DNA from: Haemonchus contortus
Lineage: Eukaryota; Nematoda; Chromadorea; Rhabditida; Trichostrongylidae
Assembly (NCBI GenBank): GCA_000469685.2
Contig: LS997562.1
Span: 2,263,992 to 2,327,991 of the forward strand
Direction: 5' to 3'
Length of the DNA: 64,000 bases
A program made the position numbers and the translations under genes. Positions 59,701 through 64,000 of this stretch are shown piece by piece; positions within the stretch are counted from its first letter, which is position 1, and each line of letters starts with the position of its first letter. A model generated the notes under the pieces. It saw nothing but the letters and a program-made list of their open reading frames with translations, was not told the DNA's origin and did no database searches.

Positions 59701-61734
59701 ATACTGTACAGAGCCCGTCAAAAAACAACTCTCTCGATGGAAGTGCTAAAGTGCTCCCGAAATTTCCTCACCTGATCAGCAATCTCCAAATCGTTTTCAA
59801 CTTCAAAGTGGTCATTAAGCCCATTAAGAAAATGCGTCATTGAGTCATTAAATGGATACGGTATCGCTGAAAAACGGTTATCTCTTCAAACCTGTTTAAG
59901 AAACAATTGAAACTGATTCTATTAACTGACCAGCGTCTTCTCGCCTGCCATTGGGTACCATCGGTGTACGACGTCTTTCTATTATTGGCTTGCTAAAATC
60001 TTCAATACGAGGTTTAGCACGCCTTCTTAGTCGCGTATCTTCCGGATTACATGTATGCACATTAAAATCGTCGATTCTTATCTAGAAATACTATTATTGC
60101 ATCTTTTGTGAAGCTAAATACGAATAAAAATTAAAGGTGAAAGAGTTTTACTAAAAAGTGCAATTTTTCCAGAAGTAAAATAAAAATGTTTTTTTCGGGG
60201 TCCGTGAAGAGAACTAACGACCAGCTCGTAAAGCAAGTGGGCAAGTAATACAAGATCAAAATGTTTCAAATAGCCCAAAAAAAAGGCAAGAAAGGCTCCA
60301 GAACATTCATGGGGCTTAATATTGTTTGTCATTATGAGAATAGATAGCCTACCCTCCTGATGAGTATTGATTAGGGACAGGTGGTTCGGGGGTCTGAAGC
60401 AATGAGCAAACAAAGCAATCCGATGGTTATGCATACCCCCCCCCCCCCCTCCCCCCTCATCATTAATCATCATGGGTCATGGTAACTTGACTGGATAATC
60501 ACTATTGGAAGAAAATACCTAGATACCGAGTTAATCCGCAGGTGAGACTAGAAGACAGAGCTATGTGGGCGGTATTACCGACAAAAGAATTGAGATGGAG
60601 ATAGTATGGTATTTCTAAAGGCAAGTGATTTTCCACATTACACGCTTAGCCGACGATAATTTCATATCTGTTTTCGTTACGCCTAGCAACTGCCATTCAG
60701 ACGGATATCCAGTCAATCAGTAATAATTAATAACCAGGATGGAAATACTGACTTATTAGTCTAATTGAAGCCTACTAATATCTGAGCATGGCGGAATGGC
60801 GGAACAGCCTTGATACGGTAACTGAGCTACAATCACTCTAAGCATAGTGACAAGTTGTCATAACATAGCATACAAAATGTAGGGTATAAAAAAGGGTATA
60901 TAAAAACAGAAACAACAAATTGATTAGTTATGATATAATATAATGGTAAGAGATACGATAATAAAACAAGAATACGCTATACATCCTGGTTATATTTGAA
61001 ACATATCAGTTGGCAAATAAGAGCTCTGGGTACTTCAAACATTTATTCAAAGGGTAACTGTCTGTTTTTCAAAGCGGACCATATTTAAATCTAAGGTACG
61101 TAAGTCTTCTATGGTCAATATATAACTGAATAAATATATCTTTTTTTTCTGTAGGAAAGGTAATAACATGTTTAAGAACAGGTGATTACTTAGTTACCAA
61201 CCTAATATATTCAAACCCCACGTCGAATTATGACCCCCATAAAATCACCAAATTGATAAAATACAGTCGAATTTCGTAAAAACATGGATACAATTCATGA
61301 TGGTTTAGGAACAAGTGCCGTTGGTACCGCATAAGGCCGAGGTTTAACGACCAATTTCCGGCTCAAATGCCGCACAAGCTAAGCAAGCACCCCATACTAT
61401 CAAGGTCGTCTAATTAGAACTAGGCTTCCCCACAAATCTTTGTCTGGACCGAATAGGCATGAATGACTTAAAATTTAAGGCCAAGGATGGGGCGCTCAAA
61501 AAGGGCCAATATGATAAATAAATTGAAAAACGGAATTCAAACAGAAAAACAAACAAAACATTTTAGAGGTCAATATAATGAAATAGATACCTTTTCTTCG
61601 GGATCGTTTGGAACACAAACACTCATCTCATAGCGGCAGCCACTTGAACGTTGAACATGGCAATAGTAAATTATCCGAATACTATCTTTCATCGAGACCC
61701 GTCGTTTCTGCGATACTAGTCGCTCGGAGAGAAG
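56752..61734 (-). CDS. Integrase-derived (rve-like) protein with C2HC zinc-finger-like domain, 5' partial
   Basis: Minus-strand exons, in transcript order: 61734-61591, 60081-59931, 59866-59772, 58981-58889, 58752-58636, 57989-57863, 57670-57577, 57451-57327, 57080-56955 and 56900-56752. The first nine agree exactly in phase. Counting from the first found exon, residues 25-59 carry C-x7-C, a third Cys and H-x-C (YYCHVQRSSGCRYEM to VHTC), a WRKY/GCM/FLYWCH-like zinc-binding pattern. From residue 173 an integrase core is recognisable: WSTVDVEIVDFSKRPDP, PLINNQPEVVADAL, LFLFGAPKTIKLDC, KNKQGVVAPR, an ERIYAWLMENGKLNWSKYL helix, MHNSEW and TPLDLFFGR. By motif position the first catalytic Asp is Glu179, the second remains as Asp238, and the Glu is Ala272. 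Catalysis is therefore unlikely; a DNA-binding role is inference. The last exon is uncertain: the canonical TTTTTAG acceptor ends the frame quickly, while an AAG five bases on keeps an acidic Ser-rich tail ending at 56752. The start codon was not found. Confidence 0.82.
58490..58562 (-). repeat. tRNA-like SINE relic (family C) in intron
   Basis: The minus strand carries CGCAGTGATTAAAGGTGTTG followed by GCATAGTGCACTC. The layout is similar to the relic at 26590-26695. The B box is not preserved. Confidence 0.3.
60432..60457. repeat. Poly-C tract
   Basis: A run of about 14 C followed by further C-rich sequence, in the intron between the first two known exons of the integrase-derived gene. Confidence 0.9.
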
Positions 61735-62227
61735 CTGTAAAAAATAAAGAGGCTATTGATGACGGCAATTGACACAATTTATTGTTCACAATTAGCTTGC
61801 TCAGCTGATCTTTACAAAGAACCTACTAATAAAAACTGAGTCAATCAATAGTGGGAAAAATAGATGAATAGATGAGAACAGAACAAAGATCACATTGACC
61901 AATCAAAAGGGATCACTCAATTACTTAACTAGATTTACCAAAAAAAAAATAATTCATTTTAGAATCTTAATGGAGCCGATGTATGTATATCGTGGATTCC
62001 CAAGCCGTAAATGATGGAGACTTGAATGATTCGTTAGAAGATAAGAATTCAGTGAATTCTGGGGCAGATATAACAGCAGCTAGATGGAGCTCGTTATTTC
62101 CAACCACCAAATGACCTTATAGGCCTTGTTGATTGAGTAATTTCAACCATTAAAAACACTGATCGCTATACTTCCTCTTCAAATAAAATTCATGCTAAAT
62201 AATCCTCTCCAAGATGTTTTTCTGAAA
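61735..62227. other. Intron or 5' flank of the integrase-derived gene
   Basis: No further minus-strand exon was secured upstream of the acceptor at 61735. A 43-codon plus-strand open frame (61984-62115, MYIVDSQAVNDGDLNDSLED) is acidic but unsupported by splice sites. Confidence 0.3.
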
Positions 62228-62243
62228 TAGTGATAGGAAACAG

Positions 62244-62543
62244 GGCGGAGGTGGTGTAGTGGTAAGTGGCGCACTATATCACACGCACGGTCAGGGGTTC
62301 GAATCCCGGATCGATGCCCGCCTAGGCCAACCAAGCCTTCCATCCCTCCGGGGTCGGTGAATTGGTACCAGACTTATCTGGGAGGATAAAAGCACTGACT
62401 TGTACATCGGCTGGCCACCGCAAGTCATTGTATAGGCCACATACGCACTCATTACGCCACTACGATTCTGAATGGAAGTCGAGTGCGGGGGCGCATCCCT
62501 CAGACGGGATTGATTAACGCCAAAAACTTTATCCTTTATCCTT
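62244..62543 (+). mobile_element. tRNA-derived SINE (family A), complete with target-site duplication
   Basis: The best preserved copy in the window. A box TGGTGTAGTGGTAAGTGGCG, B box GGTTCGAATCC, the full body, and a 3' end of tandem TTTATCC units. It is flanked by a perfect 16-bp duplication, TAGTGATAGGAAACAG, at 62228-62243 and 62544-62559, direct evidence of retrotransposition through a LINE partner. It is probably the youngest insertion here. Confidence 0.95.
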
Positions 62544-62559
62544 TAGTGATAGGAAACAG

Positions 62560-64000
62560 CTTCTAAATAGAGTATTTGATTTCAATAAACAAAATCTCAT
62601 AACAGGAAACAATTGTGTGAGATTTTGATTACATAAGCGGTTTGAAATTTCAGGATATAGCCGCATCACATCCTAAGTGGAACCCACATAATATCGATGA
62701 GGCTCTCCACCAGAAGTCCAGTTTGTAAACAAGTGATAAGGAACCTTTATTCAAACTTGTTTTACAAGACGCCAAACTCGATATTAGGCCAGATTTGTTA
62801 ATGTTAAAGACCCTCTTGAAAATCACCTTTTTCCAACGAGAAAGGAACCACGAGGTCCTCCTAGCAGAATGATCCTACACACATTAACAGTTATATTCCA
62901 GCCGACAAAATGGAAATTCATGCTTGTTTGCAGACTGGCTGGCCATTTGTTTGCACCTTGGGGCCAGCAGTCGTGTACTTCCAGGTGTGTTCACTTTACC
63001 GCCCTTGCATAGGCTGCGAACTGATAACGGCCGCCTCTTAGGGGCGACAAAACTGAGAGAACAACCAGTTGCCGACTGCAACAGCTCTCTTCCTCCAATT
63101 GCACTTCGTATCAATAGATGAGAATGGGACAGAGGCGTTTTCAATCCACACCCACACCACCCTACCCTATTCCCTTCATCCGCCTAATCGGTCTAATCCA
63201 AGGAGGCTGCAAATTTGATAAGGTCGAATACGAGCAAAATAACGTTTGAAGGGCTTAGAGAGGAAAGGACGTAGTCCATCCCCTCTTCTCCACTTAATAA
63301 CCTGCAACCAGCTCCACACAGTTCTCACGTTCCAAGCCGACTTTTGGAGCGATAAAGTTCGCTAAAGAGAAAGCGAGCGATGTTGATTCAGCTGTCAGCT
63401 TTTCTTAAGCGGTCTTTACAAAAAGATTTTTCCAATTCAGTCAGCAACGAAATCGCATAATTAGAGCGGTCGGCTGGATATCGGACTCAGTACTCGTCCC
63501 CAGTCTCATACCCTCTCATTTTGCTAGTTCACCGGCGCGGAATAAAAAAACGTCTAAACCAAAACGAATCTTTTACTCTGTACCCAACATCGAACCCATT
63601 ACCCTTTACGATGCGACGTCGATGGCGAATACTGCCACATACTGACGGAAACGTCCTGACTGAAATTTCGTGCACCTTCCTCAAATCAAATGAACAATCC
63701 CCGACACGAAAAGCAAACATCACGCTTAGCGATGGAGCTTAAGCAGGTCGTCGTGTAATGTCGTCCCGCCTACGCCCAATCTCACCTCCACTTTTACCAG
63801 GTCCCTTATGATTTTCTTCTGAAACACGATCCCTTTCCGTACCTACTCAACTTACAAAGGAATTGCGCGGACATAGGGAGAAAGGGTTGACTTCTCAGTC
63901 CACTCACAAAGGAATGAGACTACATGAAATAGATCGACCACTGCCTAACCGACTCTATGCCCCACTCTCGAATATAGCTCCAAACGAACTTTTACAAACA
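62560..64000. other. Region without supported gene
   Basis: Overlapping open frames occur on both strands at 62884-63144 and 63521-63742, but none has splice context or a recognisable motif. The 5' exons of the minus-strand integrase-derived gene could lie here or beyond the window edge. Confidence 0.35.

Overview
The window looks like nuclear DNA of a parasitic-type nematode, probably a clade V strongylid such as a hookworm relative. I infer this from exon structure: short introns, GTAAGT/GTGAGT/GTATGT donors, TTTCAG-like acceptors with almost no polypyrimidine tract beyond the last few bases, and exact phase agreement across many small exons. A mariner element and abundant tRNA-derived SINEs fit this. 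The species assignment is inference. Nothing bacterial, organellar or viral was seen. Genes are sparse; most of the sequence is introns, intergenic DNA and old repeats.

Four multi-exon genes can be rebuilt by hand. (1) 1593-5489 (+): a cysteine-containing, threonine-rich (mucin-like) protein, probably secreted or surface-exposed. Its 5' end was not found and its Lys/Ser/Ala/Glu-rich 3' tail is broken by frame changes. (2) 12140-14219 (+): a 525-residue protein with two cysteine/histidine clusters, resembling nematode LIN-15B-like zinc-binding proteins and a transposase-related domain, but with no recognisable catalytic part. (3) 42963-54905 (+): a 548-residue transcription-factor-like protein with three tandem C2H2 fingers and an acidic tail, spread over 11 exons and about 12 kb. 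(4) 56752-61734 (-): a protein with a C2HC zinc-finger-like segment followed by a retroviral-type (rve) integrase fold in which two of the three catalytic acidic residues appear to be replaced. It looks like a host gene derived from a transposon integrase.

Layout: 1-5.5 kb gene 1. 5.7-10.6 kb is a repeat cluster: SINE, MITE-like element, and a 0.6-kb inverted repeat enclosing a decayed mariner. 12.1-14.2 kb gene 2. 14.2-42 kb is gene-poor and holds SINEs, a second MITE-like copy, a nested palindrome, tRNA-like relics and a few weak candidate exons. 43-55 kb is the zinc-finger gene, whose introns carry four SINEs and a broken reading frame of unknown origin. 56.2-62.5 kb is the integrase-derived gene, flanked by two SINEs, one of them with perfect 16-bp target-site duplications. 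62.6-64 kb has no supportable gene.

The genes show no operon-like spacing and no shared pathway is evident. The common theme is that at least one gene, and probably two, are built from transposon-derived domains in a repeat-rich region.
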